Source: Chloroflexota bacterium
GTDB taxonomy: Bacteria > Chloroflexota > Dehalococcoidia > Lucifugimonadales > UBA3495
Direction of reading: 5' to 3'
Length of the DNA stretch: 43,500 nt
NCBI GenBank assembly: GCA_002710215.1
Contig: PAJQ01000004.1
Coordinates: 1 to 43,500, forward strand
In this document: positions 23,608 through 32,437 of the stretch, one piece after another
How positions within the stretch are numbered: position 1 is the first letter of the stretch
How the letters are laid out: each line of letters opens with the position of its first letter
Made by a program: the position numbers and the translations under genes
The notes under the pieces: generated by a model
What the model was told of the DNA's origin: nothing
The model's database searches: none
What the model saw: only the letters and a program-made list of their open reading frames with translations

Positions 23608-24948
23608 CTAAAGGACTTCCACCCGGACATCATCCTCCATCAACTCCTCAAAGCGGGCCGGAGTGATGGTGTTGCCCAAGTCGTCCCGGCTGTGGGTATA
23701 GACTCGTATGTAGTTGCCGGTAAGACCACGCCACTTGAGTCCGCCGTCCTGTCTCGTCGACGACTCCCACAGCACCGGATGGGTCTGACCCAACTGATGA
23801 CTGCGGAACGCTTCAAAACCCTCTTTCGCCATAGCTAGCAATTGGGCGGTGCGTGCTTTCTTCACCGGCTGAGAAACCGGCCCGGACAGGTACACCGCGC
23901 TGGTGCCGGGCCTGGGCGAGTAGGGGAAGATGTGCATGTCGCTGAATGCCATCGATTTGGCGAAAGCCAAGCTCTCTTGGAATTCGGCTTCCGTCTCTCC
24001 CGGAAACCCGGCTATTAGGTCAGCGGTGATTCCGGAACCGGCCACAGTATTGCGGACCAGGTCCACTTTTTCGGCGAACAGTCCGGTGGTATAACGGCGC
24101 CGCATCGTCTCTAGAATCCGGTCGCTGCCGCTCTGCAATGGGATATGGAAGTGGCGGCATAGGCGGGGGTCCTGCCAAAGCTCCAACAATCGAAGGGTGA
24201 TTTCCTGGGGTTGGAGGGACGATACCCGCAGGCGCGGGACGGCGGTCTCCGCCAGGATTCGCTCCAGCAGCCTAGTTAGCGTGGCGCCTGGAATGTCGAA
24301 ACCGTAGGTCCCCAACTGAGTCCCGGTCAAGACTACCTCCAGGCAACCTTCCGCAACCCGCTGGTTGATCTGCTCTACCAGCGACTCAGGAGAAATGCTG
24401 CGCTCCCGGCCCCTGACCCTGGGCACGATGCAATAAGCGCACACCTGGTCGCAACCTTCCTGAATCTTCACCATGGACCGGTTCCGGCGGATGTTGGCGG
24501 CCGGTCGCACCGAGTAGTCGAGTGCCGGGGAAACCGGTGGGTGACTATTTTCGTCGGCGTTCCTTTGCTCCAGCAAGGCGGTCACCATGGCAGGCAGCTC
24601 TTCTTTCCCGGTGTTGCCTATCACCAGGGACACGCCTTCTACTTGTGCCAGCTCGTCTCGGGAACGCTGGGCATAACAGCCGGTAGCAACAATCAGAGCA
24701 TGGGGATTCGCCCTGGCCGCTGCTCTCAGCGCCTGCCGGGCTTTGGAGTCGGCGGTGGCGGTTACGGTGCAGGTGTTGATGACATAGACGTCGGCTTTGG
24801 CCGGCGACTGCACCAGGCGGTAACCGGCTGCGGCGAAGCGCCGGGCTAACATGTCGCTGTCGGCCTGGTTCAGCTTGCACCCCTGGGTGCGAATCGCCAC
24901 CGTGCCCCGGAAATTGTCCTCCGTTGGCGACGGGGTAATATCGGGCAT
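23608..24948 (-). CDS. mtaB: tRNA (N6-threonylcarbamoyladenosine-37) methylthiotransferase MtaB
   Basis: MtaB is a radical-SAM enzyme that adds a methylthio group to t6A37 of ANN-decoding tRNAs. The N-terminal UPF0004 domain holds three Cys in GCKLNQADSDMLARRF, VINTCTVTATAD and VATGCYAQRSRDEL. The radical-SAM motif is EGCDQVCAYCIVPRVRGRE (CxxxCxxC). Later, VSSLQPQEIT, CRHFHIPLQSGSDRILETMRRRYT, and GFPGETEAEFQESL are typical. A TRAM-like C-terminal segment follows. The start ATG 24948 is chosen because the family starts there; the open frame continues further upstream into the PaREP1-like gene. tsaD, which makes the t6A it acts on, is also in this window at 38.1-39.1 kb. Confidence 0.95.
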   Translation of the reverse strand: MPDITPSPTEDNFRGTVAIRTQGCKLNQADSDMLARRFAAAGYRLVQSPAKADVYVINTCTVTATADSKARQALRAAARANPHALIVATGCYAQRSRDELAQVEGVSLVIGNTGKEELPAMVTALLEQRNADENSHPPVSPALDYSVRPAANIRRNRSMVKIQEGCDQVCAYCIVPRVRGRERSISPESLVEQINQRVAEGCLEVVLTGTQLGTYGFDIPGATLTRLLERILAETAVPRLRVSSLQPQEITLRLLELWQDPRLCRHFHIPLQSGSDRILETMRRRYTTGLFAEKVDLVRNTVAGSGITADLIAGFPGETEAEFQESLAFAKSMAFSDMHIFPYSPRPGTSAVYLSGPVSQPVKKARTAQLLAMAKEGFEAFRSHQLGQTHPVLWESSTRQDGGLKWRGLTGNYIRVYTHSRDDLGNTITPARFEELMEDDVRVEVL

Positions 24949-24979
24949 GTCACCCGGCGCAAAGTTCAGGTTGACAATG

Positions 24980-25372
24980 TTAGTCTTCGTATTCAACGGG
25001 CACCAGATCCCATAGTTGTTCCACCGCTGAAGCAACGTCGTCAAGAATGGAAAAGAGGCGGTCCAGCCTGCCCCGGGATTCGCGGATTCTTTGAAGCGAC
25101 TCACCAAAGGCCGTCAGCCGTTCGAAGGACTCCCGGATCCTCTTGTCCCGCCGTTCTTGCCCCAGTTGCTCAGCGTACTCCCGAATCGATATGTCGTCAT
25201 TGAGGCTTTGGCCTTGGCTCAGAGCCACCGCCTTTACCGCCAGGGTCAGGCTTCCCCACAGGAGGTCTTCAGATTGTGCCCACCGGCCGCCTCGCATATG
25301 TCCGAGGGCGTTATCCAACAGCCGCAAACTTTGGGAGCGGTAGCGGTTAATACGGGCTGTATCGGTGGCCAT
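24980..25372 (-). CDS. PaREP1/HEPN-like small helical protein
   Basis: The 130-residue protein is mostly helical: a first helix RINRYRSQSLRLLDNALGHMRGGRWAQSEDLLWGSLTLAVKAVAL resembles the PaREP1/HEPN superfamily, where the LWG..AxKA pattern is common. A charged second part (EQLGQERRDKRIRESFERLTAFGESL) and a C-terminal helix complete it. Some HEPN proteins are RNases with an R-x4-6-H motif; no such motif is visible here, so a toxin role is not supported. It lies 31 bp upstream of mtaB on the same strand and may be cotranscribed, but there is no known link. Function unknown. Confidence 0.75.
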   Translation of the reverse strand: MATDTARINRYRSQSLRLLDNALGHMRGGRWAQSEDLLWGSLTLAVKAVALSQGQSLNDDISIREYAEQLGQERRDKRIRESFERLTAFGESLQRIRESRGRLDRLFSILDDVASAVEQLWDLVPVEYED

Positions 25373-25453
25373 ATCAGCTATTACTCGTGCCTGGACAGGA
25401 TAATCAATTCTAGCATAGGAACGTCGGGCCGACGGCGATATAACCGGCGTTAA

Positions 25454-27106
25454 TTACCCTCCAACACCTTCCACGGTAGGAGGAGGGATCTGGAAGGGCG
25501 GTGTCAGGTTGGGAATGGGTACCTCGATGACCACGGGGCGTTCGGCCTTCAAAGCGCTACGCAGGGCATCTCCCAGTTCCTGGTGGTTGCTAAGCTTGAT
25601 GCCCATCGCTCCGTAGACCTCGGCTAGTTGAGCGAAGTCGGGATTGTGCAACCGGGTGCCGATGACCCGTCCCTCCAACCTGTTCTGCTGCTCGATGTGG
25701 GACGCCCCCAGCATCTCGTTGTTGAAGACCAAAGTTACCAGGTTGATACCTTCTTGGACGGCTGTGGCCAGTTCGCTGGAAGCATATCCAAAACCGCCGT
25801 CTCCGATGGTGGCCACCACTTGGCGACGCGGGTTGCCTACCTTGGCGCCCAAGGCCGTGGGAAAGGCGTAACCCAGGGTGGCGAAGTAGCTGGACGTAAG
25901 ATAGGAGCGGGGCTTGAGGACCGGGAACGCCAGGTGGCTCCAGTAGCCGATATCCGTGGTACCGGCCACCATGATGGCGTCGTCGTCCAACTCCCGGCGC
26001 ATGGTCTCGATGATCTCGGCCTGCATGGGAGCCATCTCTCTGATGCGCTGGCTGGACTCTTGGCGGATGGACGCCATCTCGCCCTCGGTCCACTGGCTGG
26101 TCCGGGTGTTCCCCCCTAACTCAGCCAGTAGTGCCGTTAGCCCCAGTTTGCCGTCGGAAGTGATGCCAACCGTAGTCGGGTAATTGCGGCCCACCTCCTC
26201 AGGGTCGGCGTCGATCTGGATCAGCTTTTGATGCGGCTGGATCGCCCAAGGCACCTTGGGGGCCAGGTGCAAACGGCTTCCTATCACCAGGATAACGTCG
26301 GCTTGGGGCAGGGCGAGGTAACCGGGGCCGTGGGCATAGGCGAAGCAGCCCAACGAGTGGGGATCATCTTCGGGTATGGCGCCTTTTCCCTCGGCCGTGG
26401 TGATAACCGGGGCGTTCAGGGACCTGGCCAACTCCAGCAACTCGGCGGACAGGTCGGCTTCCCGGGCCCCGCCGCCAGCCCAGATGACGGGACGGCGGGC
26501 CTGGGCCAGCAGCGCGGCAGCTTCTTTTATCAGAGCTGCATCAGGCGAGGTTTTGGCAAAGATTTCCGGCTCCGGCAGTTCGGTATCCCCCTTCCCCGGC
26601 AGCATATCCCAGGGAATCTCAATCTCCACCGGCCTGGGCCTGCCAGTTGACAGATGTTCCATGGCGGTCTGAACCATACCGGGGATGTGTTCCACCTGGC
26701 CGGCTCGGGCGCACCATTTGGTCAGGTGTTGGAACACATCCAGGGACTCGCTGATCTCATGCAAGGCTCCCCGGTTCTGGCCCAAATTGTAACTTTCGAT
26801 CTGGCCGGAAACCAGGAGCACCGGTGACGAAGTGGCGTACGCGGTGCCTAAAGCGGCGGTGGTGTTGAGGGCGCCCGGCCCAGGGACGACCAAACCGACG
26901 CCGGGCTTGCCGGTGGTGCGGGCGTATCCGTCAGCCATATAAGCAACGCCTTGTTCGTGGCGAGCCAGAATCAGGCGAATGCCGGGCTCGTGATAGAAGG
27001 CGTCGAAGGCGTCCATTATCTGGACTCCGGGTAGGGCGAAAACCACTTCCACACCGTTGCGGGCCAAAGAGCCTACCAGGGCTTGAGCCCCACTCATTTC
27101 AGGCAT
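25454..27106 (-). CDS. Thiamine-diphosphate-dependent enzyme (acetolactate synthase-like)
   Basis: The protein of about 550 residues has the three-domain ThDP fold: an N-terminal Pyr domain with the catalytic Glu in LARHEQGVAYMADGYAR, a central domain, and a C-terminal PP domain with the cofactor motif GDGGFGYASSELATAVQEGINLVTLVFNN. The family includes acetolactate synthase, benzoylformate decarboxylase and oxalyl-CoA decarboxylase. Differences from the true IlvB at 33.7-35.4 kb (e.g. LPGVQIMDAF in place of HPGGAILPFY, and no ILV-type T-box) argue for a catabolic or unknown 2-keto-acid reaction. I choose ATG 27106, five bases after AGAGG. It is divergent from the Fe-ADH-like gene. Lacking its own FAD-site signal, it may not be an acetolactate synthase. 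Confidence 0.9.
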   Translation of the reverse strand: MPEMSGAQALVGSLARNGVEVVFALPGVQIMDAFDAFYHEPGIRLILARHEQGVAYMADGYARTTGKPGVGLVVPGPGALNTTAALGTAYATSSPVLLVSGQIESYNLGQNRGALHEISESLDVFQHLTKWCARAGQVEHIPGMVQTAMEHLSTGRPRPVEIEIPWDMLPGKGDTELPEPEIFAKTSPDAALIKEAAALLAQARRPVIWAGGGAREADLSAELLELARSLNAPVITTAEGKGAIPEDDPHSLGCFAYAHGPGYLALPQADVILVIGSRLHLAPKVPWAIQPHQKLIQIDADPEEVGRNYPTTVGITSDGKLGLTALLAELGGNTRTSQWTEGEMASIRQESSQRIREMAPMQAEIIETMRRELDDDAIMVAGTTDIGYWSHLAFPVLKPRSYLTSSYFATLGYAFPTALGAKVGNPRRQVVATIGDGGFGYASSELATAVQEGINLVTLVFNNEMLGASHIEQQNRLEGRVIGTRLHNPDFAQLAEVYGAMGIKLSNHQELGDALRSALKAERPVVIEVPIPNLTPPFQIPPPTVEGVGG

Positions 27107-27443
27107 GCACACCTCTGCGGATATAGGTCGGCAATAGTCAACACATCATAAGCGACGTAGGTTGACTGTCAACCTGGGAAATGGGTCCAGCTTGTGGTCG
27201 CTGTTGCCAAATATTGAACCCGGTGGCAACATAGGTTGGCGATGCCGATGACGCTCCCATGGCACCGGAGTGCTTTGGGAGACAATCATGAGCACTACTC
27301 TGTCATCCCGACGTCGTCGAGGACTCGCGACGAAGTCAGAGCTTCGCCGCTGCGGCTGGCTCAGCATGATGGTTTATCAAGAATGAAAGGGCGTCAAGTT
27401 CAGATTCTTACCGAGGTACTCTTCTAAAAAGAGGCGGGCATTG
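27107..27443. other. Divergent intergenic region with palindrome and dispersed-repeat-like sequence
   Basis: This gap separates the ThDP enzyme and the Fe-ADH-like gene. It holds the palindrome at 27159-27175 and a stretch at about 27300-27372 (ctgtcatcccgacgt...ctcagcatgatgg) that resembles a common dispersed repeat of environmental genomes. No gene is supported. Confidence 0.5.
27159..27175. promoter_or_regulatory. 17-bp palindrome, possible operator
   Basis: AGGTTGAC-T-GTCAACCT is a perfect palindrome about 50 bp before the start of the ThDP enzyme gene and 270 bp before the divergent gene. Its size and place fit a dimeric repressor site, but no regulator gene is adjacent. Confidence 0.5.
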
Positions 27444-28646
27444 ATGACAACTAAACCCTTCCGTTCCGTAGCGTTGCCGGTCCGGGTCCATGGGGGATCC
27501 AATGTCATTGCCCGTCTGGGCGATGAGGTTGACCGCCTGCGGGCCCAGCGCATTCTCGTGGTCTGCGGCCAGACGGTGGCCCACAAGACCGATCTGCTGG
27601 ACCGGGTGAAGGATTCTCTGGGGGATAAGTTCGCCGGGGTGTTCGATGCCGTTCAGGCCAGTTCTCCCCTGCCATCGGTGGAGTTGGCCACCGCCCAGGC
27701 CAGAGATGCCGGGGCCGACCTCATCGTGGCACTGGGCGGGGGCAGCGCCGTGGTCACCGCCCGCGCCATCATAATCCTGCTGGGGGAAGGAGGCCGGGCT
27801 CAGGACCATGCCACCCAATATCCACCGGGCCAACCGCCGGTTAGCCCGCGCTTGATGAAACCCAAGATTCCCAACATCGTGGTGTTGACCACCCCAACCA
27901 CGGCGGTCACCCGCGCCGGAACGGCGGTGCTGGACCTTGAGACCGGGCATCGAATCGAGCTTTTTGATCCCAAGACCCGCCCGGCGGCCGTGTTTTTAGA
28001 CACCGATGCTCTGCTGACAGCTCCAGCCTGGTTATGCCTAAGCGCCGCCGCCTCCTGCTTCAGCGGTGTGGTGGGAGCGTTGCAGTCGCCGGAGCAACCC
28101 AACCCGCTGGCCGAAGGCGATCTTATACAGGCCCTTGGTCTCCTGCGGCGAGACATGCAACTGGTAAAATCCCAGGAGGAAAGCGGCCGATCCCGCATCA
28201 ACCTTTGCGCCGCGGCGATCTTGATGAACCGGGCTATGGACAGCGGAGCCGGTGGCGGCGGGCTTGGGGTGGTCAGTTCCTTGGCCCACTCCCTGGATAG
28301 CGGCTATCCGGGGTGTAGCCACGGCGATGCCTATGCCGTCCTAACGGCTCCGGGGATCGCGTTCAACAGGGACTTCAACCTGGCTGGACAGGCCAGGCTG
28401 GCCTCGGTCATGGGAGTGATGAACGGGGATATGGATGACCGCCAGGGAGCAGATGCGGCAGCCACCGCCGTGGCGGAGACTTACCGGCAATTGGAAATGC
28501 CTTCCAGACTTCGGGAAGTGGGCGTGCCTGAAGACGGTGTTAGGCAGATCGCTGTCGACTCGATGACCGACTTCGGGATAACCCGTAACGTGCGCCCAGT
28601 GAAAGACGCCGTCGAACTGGATGAGTTACTAAAGCAAATCTGGTAG
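27444..28646 (+). CDS. Iron-containing alcohol dehydrogenase / maleylacetate reductase-like protein
   Basis: The 400-residue protein has the group III ADH fold: an NAD(P)-binding domain with ALGGGSAVVTARAI (GGGS) near residue 97 and IVVLTTPTTAVTRAGT, and the C-terminal helical domain. In the family, an Asp and a His in a DAxxHA-type motif begin the metal site. Here the equivalent stretch reads AASCFSGVVGA (residues 202-212), so both ligands are absent, while two later His (H282 in AHSLDSG and H293 in CSHGD) remain. Maleylacetate reductases also deviate at this site, so a MAR-like activity is possible. I choose ATG 27444 (GAGG nine bases upstream) over the overlapping TTG. It begins a same-strand run with the GMC oxidoreductase and fumC. 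Confidence 0.85.
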   Translation: MTTKPFRSVALPVRVHGGSNVIARLGDEVDRLRAQRILVVCGQTVAHKTDLLDRVKDSLGDKFAGVFDAVQASSPLPSVELATAQARDAGADLIVALGGGSAVVTARAIIILLGEGGRAQDHATQYPPGQPPVSPRLMKPKIPNIVVLTTPTTAVTRAGTAVLDLETGHRIELFDPKTRPAAVFLDTDALLTAPAWLCLSAAASCFSGVVGALQSPEQPNPLAEGDLIQALGLLRRDMQLVKSQEESGRSRINLCAAAILMNRAMDSGAGGGGLGVVSSLAHSLDSGYPGCSHGDAYAVLTAPGIAFNRDFNLAGQARLASVMGVMNGDMDDRQGADAAATAVAETYRQLEMPSRLREVGVPEDGVRQIAVDSMTDFGITRNVRPVKDAVELDELLKQIW

Positions 28647-28698
28647 CCTAATTAAAGGCCGGGCCGATTGGACAAGACCTAACCAGGAGGGAGTAACC

Positions 28699-30249
28699 GT
28701 GCAATATGACTTTATAGTGGTCGGGGCGGGTTCAGCCGGCTGTGTGTTGGCCACCAGGCTGTCGGAGGACAGCAGCAAGTCAGTGCTGCTTCTGGAGGCT
28801 GGACCGGACTACCCGGACTATGAGACTCTGCCCCAGGACCTCAAGGAAGGCAACAACGTTTGGCGGTCGGCCTACGGTCCCCATAGCTGGGATTACCGGG
28901 CCACCGCGACACCATTACAACCGGAGCCGATCGTCATACCAAGGGGTAAGGCTACCGGCGGCTCCAGTGCCATCAACGGGCAGGTGCTCTTCCGGGGCGT
29001 ACCGGAGGACTACGACAATTGGGCGGCTTGGGGGAACACCGAGTGGGGATTCACCAAGGTCCTCCCCTATTTCCGTAAGCTGGAGAATGACTTGGACTTT
29101 CGTGGAGACGATTTCCACGGCAACGAGGGACCCATCCCGGTGCGGCGGTACAAATTGGAGGAGACGCTCCCGGCTTTTCAGTCCTTCTATGCTACCTGCG
29201 TGGAGATGGGTTTTCCCAAAGATTCGGACCAGAACCACCCCGATTCCAACGGCATCGCCTGCCGGCCTTTGAACAACATCGACGGTGTGCGGATGAGCGC
29301 GGCCCTAACCTATCTCACCTTGGCGCGGCACCGGCTGAACGTCACCATTCGAGGCGGCGTTACCGCCAGGCGCATCATCTTCGAAGGAAAGAAAGCGGTG
29401 GGAATCGAGGCGGAAAGCGGTGGTGAAACGTTCATTGTCTACGGTGACCAGATCGTGGTAAGCAGTGGCGCAGTGGCGTCACCCCAACTGCTGCTGCTGT
29501 CCGGGGTAGGTCCGGCGGAGCACCTGGCGGAAATGGGGATTGGTTTGGTCCACGATCTGCCCGGAGTGGGCCAAAACCTGCGCGACCACCCGGCGGCGTT
29601 TATCCTACTTCGAGGCACCGGGGAAGCTCCCGATGACGACGCCCCCAACATCCAGGTGGGCCTGCGTTTCAGTAACCCGGGGTCGCCCACCAGGGCTGAC
29701 TTCCAGTTGGCCCCCATCCTCATGAGCAGCGAGCACCGCCCGGCCAGCGTACAGATAGATAGCGATGACTTCCATTTTGGTCTCAGCTGCGCCCTGCAGA
29801 ACGCCACGTCGGCGGGCCAATTGCGGCTTGCCTCCACCGACCCCCACGTACAACCCGATCTGAACTACGACTATCTGTCGGACCCCGGCGACCGGGCGCG
29901 GATGCGGGAGGCCCTACGTTTGGCTCTACAGATATCGGAACATCCCTCGTTCAGCGGGATGGTGCTGGAGCGTCTGAACCCCACCGATGAAGACTTGGCG
30001 TCCGACGACGCGTTGGACAACTGGATGTTGCGCAACGCCTACACCCAGCACCATACCTCCGGGACTTGCAAGATGGGTGACACGTCGGATCCCATGGCGG
30101 TGGTGGACCAGTTCTGTCACGCCCACGGGATGCAGAATCTGCGGGTGGTGGACGCCTCGGTCATGCCCGATGTTATCCGAGCTAACACTAATGCGACTAC
30201 CCTTATGATCGCCGAACGGGTCGCCGACTGGATAAAAGAGGGACGGTAG
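28699..30249 (+). CDS. GMC family FAD-dependent oxidoreductase
   Basis: The 516-residue flavoprotein carries the FAD motif VGAGSAGCVLATRLSE at the N-terminus, the GMC_1 signature GKATGGSSAINGQVLFRG, GMC_2 (SSGAVASPQLLLLSGVGP), and the C-terminal HHTSGTCKMG with a catalytic His followed by VVDASVMPDVIRANTNATTLMIAERVAD. It is closest by eye to choline dehydrogenase and polyethylene-glycol or alcohol dehydrogenases of this family. The alcohol substrate cannot be read. The start is GTG 28699, preceded by AGGAGGGAG. It follows the Fe-ADH-like gene by 52 bp and precedes fumC by 64 bp, so a shared alcohol-oxidation transcript is plausible. Confidence 0.93.
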   Translation: MQYDFIVVGAGSAGCVLATRLSEDSSKSVLLLEAGPDYPDYETLPQDLKEGNNVWRSAYGPHSWDYRATATPLQPEPIVIPRGKATGGSSAINGQVLFRGVPEDYDNWAAWGNTEWGFTKVLPYFRKLENDLDFRGDDFHGNEGPIPVRRYKLEETLPAFQSFYATCVEMGFPKDSDQNHPDSNGIACRPLNNIDGVRMSAALTYLTLARHRLNVTIRGGVTARRIIFEGKKAVGIEAESGGETFIVYGDQIVVSSGAVASPQLLLLSGVGPAEHLAEMGIGLVHDLPGVGQNLRDHPAAFILLRGTGEAPDDDAPNIQVGLRFSNPGSPTRADFQLAPILMSSEHRPASVQIDSDDFHFGLSCALQNATSAGQLRLASTDPHVQPDLNYDYLSDPGDRARMREALRLALQISEHPSFSGMVLERLNPTDEDLASDDALDNWMLRNAYTQHHTSGTCKMGDTSDPMAVVDQFCHAHGMQNLRVVDASVMPDVIRANTNATTLMIAERVADWIKEGR

Positions 30250-30313
30250 GGTATCCAACGCAGGTTCCAGCCGATAAAATCAGATAGCAATCTTGTCACA
30301 GGACGGTTCTTCA

Positions 30314-31735
30314 ATGACCACGGCGAAATCTAAAGTTAGAGTCGAGCGTGACTCCATGGGCCCCATGGAAGTTCCCGCCGACGCGTTGTACGGCGCTTCC
30401 ACCATGAGGGCGGTGCTGAACTTCCCCATAAGCGACCTGCGGTTCCCGCGCTCCTTCATTCGGGCGCTGGGGCTGGTTAAACTAGCGGCCGCCAAGACCA
30501 ACATGGGCTTGGGTTTGCTCGACCAAAAGATCGGCGACGCCATTGTTGCCGCCGCCCAGGAAGTCAGCGAAGGCAAGTTGGACGAGCACTTTGTTCTGGA
30601 TATTTTTCAGACCGGGTCCGGCACATCCACCAACACCAACGCCAACGAGGTCATCGCCAACCGGGCCTCCCAAATGCTGGGCGGGGACCTGGGCTCCCGC
30701 TTGGTCCACCCCAACGACCAGGTCAACATGGGCCAGTCGTCAAATGACGTCATACCCACCGCCATCCATCTGGCGGCGTTGCTGGCGATAAAAGAGGACC
30801 TGATTCCCGGATTGGAGAGGCTGGGCAAGGAGCTAAAAAGTAAGTCCGACCAGTTCTGGCCGGTCATCAAGACCGGAAGGACACACCTGCAAGACGCAAC
30901 CCCCATCCGGCTGGGACAAGTCTTCCTGGGGTTTGCCGGGCAGGCGGAGAGCAGCATTACGCGTTTGGGGCGGGCGGAAGATGCGCTGGAAGAAGTTGCC
31001 CTGGGCGGGACCGCCGTGGGGACCGGGGTAAATACTCATCCCGAGTTTTCCGCCAGGACCTGCAAGCTGCTGTCGGAGATGACCGGGGTGCGGATTCGGG
31101 AAACGGACAATCATTTCCAGGCCCAGTCTACCCTGGACGCCTTGGTGGAAGCCAGCGGCGCGCTAAAAACCGTGGCTGTCAGCCTGCACAAGGTCGCCAA
31201 CGACATTCGATTGATGGCCTGCGGTCCCCGGGCCGGATTGGGTGAGATTACCGTGCCCGAGGTACAACCGGGGAGTTCGATCATGCCGGGTAAAGTAAAC
31301 CCGGTGATCTCCGAGTCGGTGATTCAGGTAGTAGCTCAAGTCTTCGGTAACCATGAGGCGGTGGCGATGGCCGGACACGGCAGCTACTTTGAGTTGAACA
31401 CCATGATGCCGGTGGCGGCCCACAACATACTCCAATCCATCTCCCTGCTGGCCACGTCGGCAAACAATTTCGCGGAGCAGTGTGTCAGCGGCATCGAAGC
31501 GACTTCCGTGGGGCCGGACATGCTGGAGAAAGGGCTGATGTTGGGAACCGGCCTGGCCCCGGAGATCGGCTACGACGCGGCGGCGGCTATAGCCAAGGAA
31601 GCGGCAGCCACGGGAAAGACGATACGGGAAGTGGCTAAAGAAAAGACTAGCCTTTCGGATAGCGACCTGGACCGGTTGCTGGACGCTCGAGCGATGACCG
31701 AACCGGGGTTGGGATCGGGAGGAGGCGGCGGTTAA
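30314..31735 (+). CDS. fumC: Class II fumarate hydratase
   Basis: This enzyme interconverts fumarate and malate in the TCA cycle. The 473-residue protein has TGSGTSTNTNANEVIANRA, HPNDQVNMGQSSNDVIPTAIHLAA, GRTHLQDATPIRLGQ and GSSIMPGKVNPVI, the superfamily signature with the mobile catalytic loop. The closely related aspartase shares that signature; TSTNTNANEVIANRA and the overall pattern favour fumarase. The start ATG 30314 is chosen over an in-frame TTG at 30293, both with weak Shine-Dalgarno matches. It follows the GMC gene by 64 bp. The C-terminus ends in a Gly-rich tail (GSGGGGG), not expected in the family but harmless. The next gene is convergent, 22 bp away. Confidence 0.93.
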   Translation: MTTAKSKVRVERDSMGPMEVPADALYGASTMRAVLNFPISDLRFPRSFIRALGLVKLAAAKTNMGLGLLDQKIGDAIVAAAQEVSEGKLDEHFVLDIFQTGSGTSTNTNANEVIANRASQMLGGDLGSRLVHPNDQVNMGQSSNDVIPTAIHLAALLAIKEDLIPGLERLGKELKSKSDQFWPVIKTGRTHLQDATPIRLGQVFLGFAGQAESSITRLGRAEDALEEVALGGTAVGTGVNTHPEFSARTCKLLSEMTGVRIRETDNHFQAQSTLDALVEASGALKTVAVSLHKVANDIRLMACGPRAGLGEITVPEVQPGSSIMPGKVNPVISESVIQVVAQVFGNHEAVAMAGHGSYFELNTMMPVAAHNILQSISLLATSANNFAEQCVSGIEATSVGPDMLEKGLMLGTGLAPEIGYDAAAAIAKEAAATGKTIREVAKEKTSLSDSDLDRLLDARAMTEPGLGSGGGGG

Positions 31736-31757
31736 GTGATGGGCGTCCCAGCCACGG

Positions 31758-32156
31758 TCACCAGAGAGGCAGTTCGCGCTCCTTGGCGACGTCAAGGCAC
31801 TTGGGACACCGGTCCGCTTCGGTGTGGCCCTTGGCATCCCAAACGTTCTCACCCCTTAGACCGCACAGGTAAAGGGGCTCTATCTCTTCTATTCCCATGT
31901 CCTCTACGTAGTGAACCTCGCCGCTCATGGCCGCAGTGGGCCACCACCAAGGTGTAATACTGTCTGACAGGTCATTAAGGGACGCTCGGAAGCTATCGAG
32001 CCATCCATCTTCGGGCAGTTCAACCATCCAGCGCCGCCCCGCGGGACCGGCCTCACGGGACGCCTTCAGTTCACCGTTCCGTATGCATTCCCGGATGTCT
32101 GCCTGAGACAGATTTAGCCGGTAACTGGCGTCCTGAATAGAAAGCTTCTCCACCAT
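31758..32156 (-). CDS. Small excisionase-like HTH protein with Cys/His C-terminus
   Basis: The 132-residue protein begins MVEKLSIQDASYRLNLSQADIRECIRNGELKASREAG, a helix-turn-helix of excisionase/MerR-like kind (LS..DAS..L..S...IR..IRNGEL.A). The C-terminal half, with CGLRGENVWDAKGHTEADRCPKCLDVAKEREL, has one Cys, one His and a CPKC pair that could bind a metal. The middle is Trp-rich (ITPWWWPTAAMSG). No assignment beyond a likely DNA-binding protein is possible. Start ATG 32156. It converges on fumC with a 22-bp gap and lies divergent from the DUF4349 gene; no prophage or integrase is in the window, so an excisionase role is unlikely. Confidence 0.7.
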   Translation of the reverse strand: MVEKLSIQDASYRLNLSQADIRECIRNGELKASREAGPAGRRWMVELPEDGWLDSFRASLNDLSDSITPWWWPTAAMSGEVHYVEDMGIEEIEPLYLCGLRGENVWDAKGHTEADRCPKCLDVAKERELPLW

Positions 32157-32437
32157 TTCCTCCGGTTTGGTCCCTAGTCGATTGGATAGGATCCCCGAGG
32201 ACTTCTCAACGCTGAGTGACGGCTTTCGTCCCCTTGGGACAGTAAGAGTCTAGGCGATTCGCCGAGTCTCTGCAACCCGAATCTCTACCAGGCGGCGTGT
32301 CAGGTAGGCTACCGTCATTCCGGCGGCAGGCCGGAATCCAGAAAACGGATGCTCCAAATTCATATATGAATACCGGCGGGAACTTTTCGGACACCGATGC
32401 CGTCTATATTGATAGAACATAGATCCGAGGTGAAGAT
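32157..32437. other. Intergenic region between HTH gene and DUF4349 lipoprotein gene
   Basis: Contains an inverted repeat ATTCCGGC (32317-32324) and GCCGGAAT (32330-32337), a form of dispersed repeat common in environmental genomes. I see no credible gene and no convincing promoter. Confidence 0.5.

Noticed and set aside
24948-25107. Long N-terminal extension of MtaB starting at 25107
   Set aside because: It overlaps the PaREP1-like gene and has no family similarity; the family begins near ATG 24948.
31758-32156. Excisionase of a prophage
   Set aside because: No integrase, attachment site or phage gene is in the window.
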